Source: Paenibacillus pinisoli
GTDB taxonomy: Bacteria; Bacillota; Bacilli; Paenibacillales; Paenibacillaceae
DNA: 64,000 nucleotides
Assembly: GCF_003605435.1 (NCBI RefSeq)
Contig: NZ_QXQB01000001.1
Coordinates: 806,001 to 870,000 of the forward strand
Reading direction: 5' to 3'
The notes under the pieces are model-generated. The model was not told the DNA's origin and ran no database searches. It saw only the letters and a list, made by a program, of their open reading frames with translations. A program made the translations under genes and the position numbers. How positions within the stretch are numbered: the stretch's first letter is position 1; every line of letters starts with the position of its first letter. This document shows, piece by piece, positions 52,259 to 63,800 of this stretch.

Positions 52259-53062
52259 CTAGCTAGTAGTGGTACCGCTGATGGCTTGTCCCTTGTCCAC
52301 GCTTCGATCAGACCCGCGCAGCAGCAGTCCTGCATGCGCGATAATACCTAGCCCGCTTATGACAGCAAGCATGCCGAGCGTTCCGGATGACCATCCGCCC
52401 GACCATTTCAATATGACGTACAGGCTGCCTGTGCTGAGAATATGCGCCGCAAGCGATGCCCACAGCGAATGCGATCCGGCTCGCACAATGCCGTATACAA
52501 TAGCCCCTAAGGCCGCGAATGCGCCTATCGTCAAGTTCATAAATACGGCGCCAAACAGCACTGCCTGGATCAGAATCGTCCATGAAGCCGACAAGCGCTG
52601 CCTTAAGGTATGGAACATCATCCCCCGGAACAGCCATTCCTCCAGCAAGGAGCCGAGCAGCAGGCTGCCCAGCAAAAAGATGATGAGCTTGCCCCCTGCT
52701 ACGAATGCGACCAAGTCCGCTATTGCGGGGAAATTAACTTTGATCCAAGGCAGCCGGGTGAATGTGGCGATAAATAAGCCCAGCCATATCCCCGTTCCGG
52801 CAGCTAGCCAGAACGTGCCGCTCCGCGGCGGGACAAAGCCTAAATCCTTCATTGTAATCTTCTGCAATCTCAATAACGGGATATATACTGCAAGCACAAT
52901 GATATTGGAGACGATTAGCACAATGCCGGAATTGCTCACGATCCAGTCGTGAAGCTTAGGAGCGCTAATCCAGTTGTACATCGCTTGATTGACCGCCATG
53001 ACGATCGCTGCATAGATAACCAGATACAAGACAGCTTTTGCCGCTAGCTGAAGACCTTTCAA
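52259..53062 (-). CDS. CPBP family intramembrane protease-like protein, copy 1
   Basis: 267 residues, about seven to eight hydrophobic segments. The first CPBP motif is intact (E141-E142-x3-R146, LEEWLFRG). The second motif histidine (FxxxH) is not seen. The third motif has H207 in WASLAAHIL. CPBP (Abi) proteins are membrane glutamic/metal peptidases linked to prenyl-protein processing and bacteriocin self-immunity. This is the best preserved of three adjacent copies. It overlaps copy 2 by four bases and lies 14 bases before the hybrid PKS/NRPS gene. A role in producer immunity or export is inference. Confidence 0.82.
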   Translation of the reverse strand: MKGLQLAAKAVLYLVIYAAIVMAVNQAMYNWISAPKLHDWIVSNSGIVLIVSNIIVLAVYIPLLRLQKITMKDLGFVPPRSGTFWLAAGTGIWLGLFIATFTRLPWIKVNFPAIADLVAFVAGGKLIIFLLGSLLLGSLLEEWLFRGMMFHTLRQRLSASWTILIQAVLFGAVFMNLTIGAFAALGAIVYGIVRAGSHSLWASLAAHILSTGSLYVILKWSGGWSSGTLGMLAVISGLGIIAHAGLLLRGSDRSVDKGQAISGTTTS

Positions 53063-53871
53063 ACCGTAGTCACCGCCTCGTCAGGCACTGATGCGGCAAC
53101 CTGCCCGCGATGCCTCACGGCGAAGAACAGCCCGCTCGCTACCATCACGCCAGCAATCGCCATCGCAGCAGACAGGACGGCCACATTGTCTGACTCGGGA
53201 CCGTAATGCCACAGCAGATATTGGCTGCCCTGGCAAGCGATCTGCGCGGCAATCGGCGCCCAGATCGATTTGAACCATACGTACAGCAGCGCAAAAATAA
53301 CAGCCCCCAGGAAACCATACAACGACAGAGGGATATCCCCGAAGAAGAACAGGGCTCCATACAGCACGCCCTGAATCGCAATCGCCAGCCAGACCGGGAA
53401 TACCCTTCTGAATTCATTCATCAGAACGCCTCTGAACAACGTTTCCTTATAGATGTTACCGAGAATAAGGAATGTCAGAAACACGTACCATTCCGCACGA
53501 TTCAGGTAGTCAAACAATTCTCGGAACTTGAAATTTTCTGATGCGATCGCAGGAAGCTGGGAGAAAGCGACAGTAAACAGCCCCGCTCCCAGACCGATCC
53601 ATAGCGCTAGTCCGACCGACTTGCGATCCATTACGCGGAACTTGGCGGCCTTGAACAGATTCTCTTTGAACAGAAACCGCCAAGCCAGCAGCATTAACGG
53701 AAAGCCTACAATGTCATTCAATATAATGATGGAAACCGTATTTCGCTCAAACCACGGATCTAGCGGATAAATGTAATCAAAAAACAGCTTATTCACGGTT
53801 AAAAACCAGGCAAAATACAAGCCGACAACAACGACCACGCGCGATAGCATGATTACCCAAGGATTTTTCAT
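53059..53871 (-). CDS. CPBP family intramembrane protease-like protein, copy 2 (degenerate site)
   Basis: 270 residues, multi-spanning. The first motif reads K142-E143-x3-R147 (YKETLFRG), so one of the two catalytic glutamates is Lys. The third motif has Q210 instead of His (WAPIAAQIA), and the second motif histidine is missing. It is therefore unlikely to be a protease and may bind or shield a ligand. The ATG at 53871 follows GGAAGGGAG; four bases separate it from the stop of copy 3, and its own stop overlaps the copy 1 start. Confidence 0.78.
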   Translation of the reverse strand: MKNPWVIMLSRVVVVVGLYFAWFLTVNKLFFDYIYPLDPWFERNTVSIIILNDIVGFPLMLLAWRFLFKENLFKAAKFRVMDRKSVGLALWIGLGAGLFTVAFSQLPAIASENFKFRELFDYLNRAEWYVFLTFLILGNIYKETLFRGVLMNEFRRVFPVWLAIAIQGVLYGALFFFGDIPLSLYGFLGAVIFALLYVWFKSIWAPIAAQIACQGSQYLLWHYGPESDNVAVLSAAMAIAGVMVASGLFFAVRHRGQVAASVPDEAVTTV

Positions 53872-53875
53872 CTTG

Positions 53876-54742
53876 TTAGACTCCCTTCCTTACCGGCGGC
53901 GCAGCTGCCGTCAGCGTATGGCCGGCTTGTCCGTCCTTGCCGCTGCCGGAGGTCCGCCATACATAGAGCGCGCCTCCGACCAGCGCTGCCAGGAACAGTG
54001 CCGTTAGAATGTACAGCAAAGCGTCGCTGAGCTTGCCGTACCACTCGTAGAACCCGATATATTTGAATAGGAAAATGGTGCCCATAGCCGTATTCTGGAC
54101 AAGAATCGGGGCCCATAAGGAACCCGTGCGCAAGTACAGCGCCCCGTATATAAGTCCCGAGCCGATGCTGATCACCGAAAGCGCAGCGCTGGGCTGGAAG
54201 TAAGCATAAGCCGCAGCTTGCAGCACCAGCGCCACATAGACCGGCATAACGCGGCGAAGCTCGCCGAAGATAAGCCCCCTGAACAGAACCTCCTCGAAGG
54301 CGGGCGCAATGAGGCCCGCGCCCAGAATGACGTACAGGATGGAATCGCCGCGGATCAAATCGTCGACCAGGAATGGAATGGACGGGAATTGATTCGCAAT
54401 ATCGTCAATGACGATAAGCCCGATGCTAAACAAGCTTCCGGCGAGGCCTAAGCCGACCATCAGCAGAACGCGCGAAGCGCTCAGCTTCCTGAAGCCCGAG
54501 GCGCGGAACAGACTCCGCTCCGCATTCGGCCAGATCCAAGCCTTGATCCGAAAGATGAGCATGTATACCAGCGTAATAAGCGTAAAGAGCACGGCCATGA
54601 ACATAGCCGGGTTGCGATCCAGAAACTTCGCGAAGGACAATGTCGCTTCGTAATTGTAAGTGGAGCGAAGCAGATAGAGCAGCGCATAGAATACACCAAT
54701 GTACAGCGCAATGTTCCCTATCATCGTTAAGACTTTTTTCAC
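53876..54742 (-). CDS. CPBP family intramembrane protease-like protein, copy 3 (degenerate site)
   Basis: 288 residues from a GTG at 54742, seven bases after AAAGGAG. About eight hydrophobic segments. The first motif is intact (E150-E151-x3-R155, FEEVLFRG), but the third has Q216 in place of His (WAPILVQNTAMG) and the second motif lacks His (YFQPSAA). It lies 68 bases after the NRPS stop and starts the block of three CPBP genes between the two synthetase genes. Catalysis is doubtful; an accessory or immunity role is possible. Confidence 0.8.
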   Translation of the reverse strand: MKKVLTMIGNIALYIGVFYALLYLLRSTYNYEATLSFAKFLDRNPAMFMAVLFTLITLVYMLIFRIKAWIWPNAERSLFRASGFRKLSASRVLLMVGLGLAGSLFSIGLIVIDDIANQFPSIPFLVDDLIRGDSILYVILGAGLIAPAFEEVLFRGLIFGELRRVMPVYVALVLQAAAYAYFQPSAALSVISIGSGLIYGALYLRTGSLWAPILVQNTAMGTIFLFKYIGFYEWYGKLSDALLYILTALFLAALVGGALYVWRTSGSGKDGQAGHTLTAAAPPVRKGV

Positions 54743-54810
54743 AGGAAAGCTCCTTTCTTCCTTCTGAAATAATAATGCTCTGGGGTCCAGTGCAACCCGG
54801 CTATGCCGCC

Positions 54811-57800
54811 TTATCCGTCAGAAGCGGCGTTATTCGCTGCGGCCAGATATTGCTCGACAACCTTGGAGAGCAGCTCCAAATAATCAGAGGCCCAATCCAC
54901 TACGGTCTCCCTCTCCAAACGCCGGGCATTATAGGACCATACGCCGCCGATCTGCGGCTCTCCCGTGCCTCTTGAAGCGGCATCTTCCCCTATATACAAC
55001 ACTAGGTCAAATAATTCGAAGAGCTCCTCTTGCTCCTTGAACCCATGTCTCGCTCCCCCTGCAAACAACGGGAACAAGGCATCCTCCTGATCCTCTTGCG
55101 AGCGCCTCTTGATCTGCCGTGTGGCGTAAGATTCGCCCGCCGATGCCGGCTTGCCAGCCAGACGCAGCAGCAGATCAAAATCGCGCACCTCTGCAAAATC
55201 GATAGCTATTGGCGCGATCAGTCCTTTGTCTGTCACCTGCGGCAGGACGACCTCCGTCAATCCGGACTGTCCTCGCCAGAAGTACAGATAGACCGCAAGC
55301 GCAACCGCTTCTATCGGCATCGTTTGGGCCTTCGCAAGCTCCTCCAGCCCTTCCGCCACGGCTTCATCCAATACAAAGCGGATGCTGCCGGTGCGTTGAG
55401 CGGCATGCCCGGCAGAGCGGAAACCTTCAGGGATCGGCAGCCCGCTCCATTCCCAGCTTGCCTGCTCGCGGCTTCTGGAATCCAGATACGCCGCCAGGGA
55501 GGCGATGGTCGGATAGGTGAACAAATCCGTTACGCTTAGCGCGCCCGGGTACCGTTCCTCCAGCTGCTGATGCGCGCGCACGAGCAACAGCGACTCGCCC
55601 CCGACATCGAAGAAGCGGTGGTGGATGCCGAAGTCGTCACGCTGCAAGAGCCCGCGCCATACCTCAGCGATTGCCTGCTCGGTATCGCTTGCCGCCTCCG
55701 CATATTCCACTTCGCGATCCGGCGCAAGCTCCGGCTCCGGCAATGCCTTCCGGTCGACTTTGCCGCTATAGGTGAGCGGCATGGACGAAAGCTCGACTAC
55801 AGCCGCCGGAACCATATAGTCCGGCAGATGCTGCGCCGCAAAGTCTCGCAGCGCCTGATGCTCCGCTTGCCCGGCGCATACGACATAGGCGCATAAGTAT
55901 TCGCTGCCGCTTGCCGCCGTCCGCTTCATGACGACCGCTTCCGACACTGCCGGATGGCAGAGCAATACTTGCTCAATCTCGCCGAGCTCGATGCGCAGTC
56001 CTCTCAGCTTCACCTGATGGTCAATCCGCCCCAAATATTGAATTGTCCCATCCGGCAGCCATCTGGCAAGATCGCCGGTCCGGTACATAAGACTGCCCTT
56101 TCGGAACGGATTGCGGATGAATTTCTCCTCCGTCAAGTCCGGCCGGCCCATATATCCTCTCGCGAGGCCGACGCCGGAGATGCAGAGCTCCCCCGCTATC
56201 CCGACAGGTTGAAGCGCCATCGCTTCGTTCACGATATAGAGCGCGATGTTATCGATCGGCTTGCCGATCGGAACCTGGGTCAGGTCCGGTTCAGCAGAGC
56301 AATCGAAATACGATACGTCAACCGTCGCTTCCGTGGGACCGTAGAGATTGATCAGCTTGGCCCCGAATGGAGTGCCGATGCGCTCGCGGAATCGCGCCGC
56401 CTGATCGGCGGTCAGCGCTTCGCCGCTTGCAAATACATGCGTAAGGCTCTTAAGCCCCGCTTCTCCTCTCAGCAACGCAGGATGCTCCAGGAACAGATGG
56501 AGCATAGAAGGCACAAAATGCATCGTGGTGACGCCGCAGCGGGCGATCACATCCGCCATGAGAGCGGGGTCCTTCTCGCCGCCTGGAGGCAGCAGCACCA
56601 GCCTTGCTCCGGCGAAGCTCCACCAGAACAGCTCCCATACCGACACGTCGAACGTTATCGGCGTTTTTTGCAGGATGACACTGCTGTCGCTTAGCTTGTA
56701 TTCCTTCTGCATCCAACCGATCCGGTTCACGACCGAATGATGCTCAATCATGACGCCCTTGGGCTGGCCGGTCGATCCTGACGTGTACAGCACATACGCC
56801 AGCGAGCTTGCGTCATGCAGCTTCTCCACTGGGGAGGCGTCCGGCGCCAGCCCAATCGCCTCCTTCACTTCCAGCACAGGAACGGAAGCGTCCAGCCCCT
56901 CCGGAGCGCTGCCCTCGGTCAAAACAAGTCTCGCGCCGGAGTTGACCAGCATGTACCGGATACGCTCCTGAGGCAAGCCCGGAGCAATAGGCACATACGC
57001 TCCGCCCGCTTTCAGCACGCCGAAGATTGCAATCATCATCGCCAGGCTGCGGTCCATGACAACCGCTACACGCTCTTCCCGCATAATGCCTTGCTTCCTT
57101 AGCGCTCTCGCAAGCCTGTTCGATTGCCGGTTCAATTCGCCATAAGTCAATTGCCCGTCTTCCGCTATAATGGCGACAGCCTGAGGCGTCTCTTCCGCCT
57201 GCTCTTCCATATAAGCCTCCACCGTCAGATGGCTTGCGTAAGGGACGGTTGTCCGGTTGAACGCCTCGGCTTGCGCCTTCGCTTCTTCAGGATCGAGCAG
57301 CCCAATTCCGCCCAGCGGTCGCTCCGGCTCCGCGAGTGCCAGCGTCAATATGCGGAAGTACCAATCCGCCATTCGCTGGATGCTGTCCGCTTGAAACAGC
57401 GAGACGGCATATTCAATCGTCAAAGCCATTCCTTTGGTGCCCTGATCCGCAATCTCAAAGGTTATATCCAGCTTGGATACGCGAGTATCCGGCAGGGACG
57501 CCTCGAATTGCAGTGCATCGGCAGACTTCTGTCCAGACTCTGAATGCTGCATGACGAACATCGTGTCGAAGAGCGGATTACGGCTCAGGTCGCGCGGCAC
57601 ATCGAGCATCGTTACCATATGCTCGAATGGGAGCATGCCATGGTCTATCGCTGCCAGCGCCGCCGCTTTCATCTCCTCGGCGAACGACCTGAACGACAGC
57701 TCTCCGGACGGCCTGCTTCGGATAGGAAGCGTATTGACGAACATCCCGACCAGCGCTTCGGTTGCCGGATGGAACCGTCCGGCAACCGGCGTGCCGACGA

Positions 57801-60800
57801 TCAGATCATCCTGCCCTGTCATCAGATAAAGCAGCGTATGATAGCCAGTCAGCCAAATATGGAATGGCGTCACACCCCATTCCTCCGCTGCGGCATTCAC
57901 CAGCTCGGCAAGCGCCCCGGGAACCGGCAGCGCAAGCTTGGCTCCGGTGAAGCTTTGCTCAGACGGACGAGGATAGTCTGCCGGCAGCTGCAGGACTGGA
58001 AGCGTGCCTGCCAGCAAGGCTTTCCAATACTGTTCCTCCCGCGCTCTCGCGTCTGATGCCATCCACTCCTGCTGCCAAAGCGCGGCATCTTTATATTGAA
58101 TCGATAACGGCTGCAGCGCCTGGCCGGTATACAATTGCTCGAAGTCTCGCGCCATGACATTCATAGACACGCCGTCTGCGGCAATATGGTGAATATCCAG
58201 CAGCAGTGTATAGCGGTTAGCGCCATGCGTCGCAAGGAATGCCCGAATGAGCGGAGCTTCCGTCAAATCGAACGGACGGATAACCTCCCGCGCCCAATCG
58301 TCCATATTCGCTTCAGCCGGAAGATCCTGCAGGATCAGCTCGACCTGGATCTGCTCATGAATGCGCTGCATGGGCTTGCCATCTACCCAGTCAAAGCTTG
58401 TGCGCAGCGGCTCGTGACGTTCGACCAGCCCTTGAATGGCCGCCTGCAGCCTGTCTGCGTCCAGCTCGCCATTCATGTTCAGCATAAGCGGCAAGTTGTA
58501 CGCTTTGCTTGCAGGATACAGCTGCTGCAGTACAAACAACCGGTTTTGCGCCAGCGACAACGGATAATACGTCCGGTTCTCCGCCCGGGCTATAACTATA
58601 GCCGCCTTGTTATCTGCAAGGTCAATACGAGCAGCCATGTCGCGCAGCACCGGGGCTTCGAACACATCCTTCATCGCGTACGCTACGCTGTAGCGCTGCT
58701 CGATTAGCCCAGCCAGCTGGGCGGCACGCAAGGAATGCCCGCCTAATTGGAAGAAATGATCGTCTCTGCCGATCGGGCTGGCGAATTCTTCGCCCTTGTC
58801 CTGAGCCGCGAATCCAAGAACATTCACCCATAGCTCCGCCAGACTAATCTCCGTTGCGGTAGCCGGAGCTTCGCCTGCGGTTGAACCCGCTTCTGCGAAT
58901 GCCGGCTGCGGCAGCCGGCGCCGGTCCGCTTTGCCGCTTGGGCTAAGCGGGAACGCTTCCATCGCGACAAAATACGCTGGCACCATATAGTCTGGCAGCA
59001 TTCCCCTCAGCGCTGTCCGCAGCGCCTGTTCATCCGGCATGCTGCCGCCTGCCGTAACAAGATAAGCGCAGAGCGCCGTCTCGCCCGTCCGGTCCGCGAT
59101 TGCCACGACCACCGAGTCGCGGATGCCTTCCTGCATAAGCAGGGCATGCTCGATCTCGCCGCATTCGATACGGAGTCCGCGCAGCTTGACCTGATAGTCG
59201 AAGCGGCCCAAATATTCGATTGTGCCGTCCTGAAGCCATCTAGCCCTGTCGCCGGTGCGGTACAGCCTCTCGCCAGGGGCGAATGGATTCGGCACAAAGC
59301 TCTGCTCCGTCAGCTCCGGCCGGTTGCGATAGCCGCGCGCAAGACCAGCGCCAGCGATGCAGAGCTCGCCAGATACGCCAATCGGCTGCGGCCTCATTCT
59401 CTCGTCTACGATATGAAGCGAGATGTTATGAATCGGCTTACCTATCGGTATCGCCCCTGCAGAGTGGCCGGTACAATCGTAGAAGCTGACGTCCACGGTC
59501 GCTTCTGTCGGACCGTAAAGATTAATAAGCCTGGAACGATGGCCTTCCAGCTCCATCGTGTTGTAGAAAGCCGTGACATGCGCAGGCTTCAGCGCCTCGC
59601 CGCTGGCGAATACATATCGCAGCGACCGAAGCTCCCCGCCTCTTCCCGTTTCCTTCACATAAGGCAAAAAGACACCCAGCATGGACGGCACAAAATGCAT
59701 CACCGTCACAGCCTGCTCCTCAATCACGCGCAGCATAACGGACGGCTCCTTCTCGCCATGGGGCTCCAGCAAATAAAGCGAAGCGCCGGCAAAGCACCAC
59801 CAGAACAGCTCCCATACCGACACGTCGAACGTAATCGGCGTCTTCTGCAAGATGACATCGTGCTCATCCAGCGGATATGCCGTCTGCATCCAGTGGAGGC
59901 GGTTCATGACGGCGCGATGCTCCACCATTACCCCTTTTGGCTTGCCGGTTGAACCCGATGTATAGATCACATAGGCCAAGTTGCCTGGTCCCGCGTGCTG
60001 TGACACCGGCAGTTCAAGCTCTTCGACATCCGGAGCAGCTGCGGCAGCAAGCTCATCCAGATTCAGCACCTCTCCCTCGAATGCAGGGAAGGCATGAATC
60101 CAGCTTGCTCCTGCAAGCGCCACACGGGCACCGCTATCCTCCAATATGCCGCGAATCCGCTCCGCCGGATGCTCAGGATCGATTGGCAAATATGCCCCTC
60201 CGGCCTTTAACACCGCCATAATGGCAACCATCATCGACAGCGAGCGGTGAGTGGCGATTGGCACAATCGTTTCGACGGTTACGCCTTTGCCTCTAAGAAC
60301 GGCAGCCATACGTTCCGCTCGGACATCGAGCTCCCTATACGTCAAGGTGCCCGCGCTCGATCTTACCGCAATCCGGTCCGGCCAGCGCTCTGCTGACTCG
60401 GCGAACCAGCCGTGAATCGTACCATCCTGCGGATAAGGATGTACGGTATCGTTCCATTCGGCGAAGCTGGCTTCATCCGCTGGCGTCGTCATTGCCACGT
60501 CACCGCAGCTTAGCTCTGGATTCTCGGCGATCGCCTCCAACAGATGAAGCAGCCGCTCCGCCAGGCGCTCCATCGAATCCCGGCGGAACAGTCCCGTATT
60601 ATATTCCAGCTCCGCCCTTAAGCCCCCCTCGCCGTCGCTGTATATATCCAGCTTCAGATCAAGCTTGGATGTGCCGTGCGGGACAGGTATGGGCTCCATG
60701 CTCCAGCCGTCGCCGCGAAGAATAAGCTGCTCGTCCCCGAATTGGTTGTGAACGATCAGCATGGTATCGAACAACGGGTTCCTCGACGGGTCATGCGGAA

Positions 60801-63800
60801 GCTTGACCGACTCCATGATTCGCTCAAAGCCGACATCTCCATGCTCATAAGCGCCAAGCAGCCGTTCATGCGTCTCGCTCACTAAGTTCTGGAACGTCTG
60901 CTCGTCAGAAACCGCCATCGGAATCGGCAGAAACTGATTGAACATGCCGACCATCCCGGCCGTATCAGGATGCATGCGTCCCGCCGTCAAGGAACCGATT
61001 ACAAATTGCTCCTGATGCGAGGTCCCCTTGAGCAGCAGCGCATACGCCGCGAACAGCACGCTGTTCAAGCTGGCGCCCGTTCTGGCCGCAAGCCCCTTCA
61101 GCCGTTCAGTCAACATGGCGGATATGGCGAAGGTCAGCGTATCTCCCGCAAAGCTCTGGCGTTCGCCGCGCATATAATCAAGCGGCATATCCAGCAGCGG
61201 CAGCGGGCCATCCAGCAGCTGCGTCCAATATGCAAGACTCTTCTGCTCACGCACGGAACCGTGTTGACGCTGAAGCCATGCGGCATAATCCTTGTATTGC
61301 AGAGCGACCGGCTCAAGCTCCGCCCCATCGATCAATGCTGCCAGCTCCTCCAGCAGCAGCTTGACGGCAATTCCGTCCGCCGCGATATGTTGGAGGTTCA
61401 GCAGCAAGCAGGCGTCCTCTCCAGCCCAGACAGGACGGCAATAACAGGCTGCAAGCACCGGAGCTGCCGACAGGTCCAGCGGGCGGTAAAATTCATTGAA
61501 GCAGTCCTCTACGGACTGTTGCGAAAGCTCAGCCTTCCTCATTGCGAATGGAGCATCGGCATGGACGATTCCGGCAGGAACGCCTTCTATGAGCCGGTAC
61601 GAAGTCCGCAGAGGCTCATGGCGGGCGATTAATGTCCGTATCGCATGCTCAATGCCGTGCTCATCCACCTTGCCCGACAATCTAAGCGCAACCGGAATAT
61701 GGTAGGCCATTCCGATGCCTGGCATTCCTTCGGCCAAAAACATGCGCTGCTGCTGCGGACTAAGCGGATACGAAGCCTTCTCAGTAATAACAGCGATAGG
61801 CTCATAGGTTTCTGCCGCCGCCGCATCCACCCAGGCCGCCTGTTCCCGGACCGTCGGACGGGCGAACACTTCCCGAATCGGCATGCGGACACCGCAATGC
61901 TTGTAGATGCCCGCTGCCAGCGCTGCCGCCTTCAAGGAGTGCCCTCCATGCTCAAAGAAATCGTCCATCGCACCGACCTGTTCGGTCTGAAGCACCTCTT
62001 GCCATAAACCCGCAATTTTTTCTTCCGTCCCTGCATCTGGCGGTACATACGGCACCGCTCGCGAAGTTCCAGTCGCAAAGTCCCGAGGCGCAGGCAGCCG
62101 CTTCTTGTCTACCTTGCCGCTCGCATTAAGCGGAAGCTTATCCAGCGTGACAATAGCCGACGGAATCATAAAAGCCGGCAGCTTGCCCCCCAATTGTCCG
62201 CGAAGGTCCGCCTGCTCCGTCAGTTGCTCCGAAACGATATAAGCGCATAAATATGGCGTCCCTTCGCCTTCCGCCAACACGACAACAGCTTCCTTAATGC
62301 CTGGGCAGTCCAATAGCCGGCTTTCGATTTCTCCCAGCTCGATCCGATAGCCTCTTAGCTTAACCTGGCTGTCGATCCGGTCCAGAAACTCCAGATTGCC
62401 ATCGGGCAGCCGGCGTACCAGATCGCCTGTACGATAGACGAATGCCCGCTCCCGGAACGGATGGGGCTGGAATTTCGAAGCGGTCTGCTCCGGCAAGTTC
62501 ACATAGCCTGCTGCCACACCGTCTCCCGCAATCCATAATTCGCCCGGTACAAGCGACGGCAGCAGCCTGCCGTTCCCATCCAGCACAAGCGTCTCCGATC
62601 GGGCGATCGGCGCGCCGATCGGCACTGTCACCGCCGACTCCCCGTCCCAGCTCTCCGCTATCGGATAACATGTAGCAAAAACCGTCGTTTCCGTAGGCCC
62701 GTATACATGCAGCAGCACGCCCGGACCCAAAGCCTCGTATGCTTTGCGGATATGTCTTACGGAAGCCCGCTCACCGCCGAACAGGATGTGCCGTACACCG
62801 CGCAACGACCCAAGAGCATGATCAACCAAAGTATTGAACAACGCCGTCGTCACAAAAAAGACGGTTACGCCTTTAGCTTCGATCAGCTCCGTCAGCTTCC
62901 ATATGTCAGCCACTTCTTCCTCGCCAACAAGCGTCAGCCTCGCTCCATTCAGCAGCGCTCCGTATATATCAAACGTTGAACCGTCAAACGCATAGTTCGA
63001 AAGCTGCAATAGCGCGTCGCTTTCGGTAATGTGCACATAATCGGTATGGACGGCAATTCTGGACACATTGCGATGAGAGGTCATAATCCCTTTCGGCCTG
63101 CCTGTGGACCCGGAGGTGTACATGATATACGCCAGGTCGTGAGCGGTGCCTTCCACGTCAAGGTTTAATCCCGATTCACCTAGCCAATCCGCATCTGGCT
63201 CCTCCAAGTCCAAGACAACGATAGAATCCTCAATGATCCGTGTGCATAGCTCCCTCGTCGGCGCCGCAGCGATAATAGCCTGCGCCTCCGTATCCTGCAG
63301 CATAAACCGGATCCGCTCTTCAGGGTACTGAGGATCAATCGGCACATATGCAGCTCCTGCTTTCAACACTGCAAGCATCGCCGCAATCATATCGCGGGAC
63401 CGCTTCATCAGCAGCGCCACCCTGAAGCCCGGCCGAATGCCGCTTCGCACGAGCGCATGCGCCATTCGATTGGCCCGCTCGTTCAGCTCGCTGTAGGTAT
63501 ACGCCTGATCGTCCATCTCCACGGCGATACGATGAGGCGCCTCGGCCGCTTGCCGCTCGAACAGCCGATGAAGCGCCAGCTCCTGCGAAGAAGCTGCGCC
63601 CGAACGGCTGAGCTCCAGAACATGTCCCCGTTCCCTTCCGTCGAGCGGATCAAGCTCGGCCAGCGTGAGGTGAGGCGCCTCTGCGGCTGCTTCGGCAAGC
63701 GCGATATAATGCCGCGCCAATTGCGATGCGGTCTCCCCATTGTACAAATCGAGCGCATATTCCAGCGTGAAGGCAATATCTGCCCCCGTATCGGTGCATT

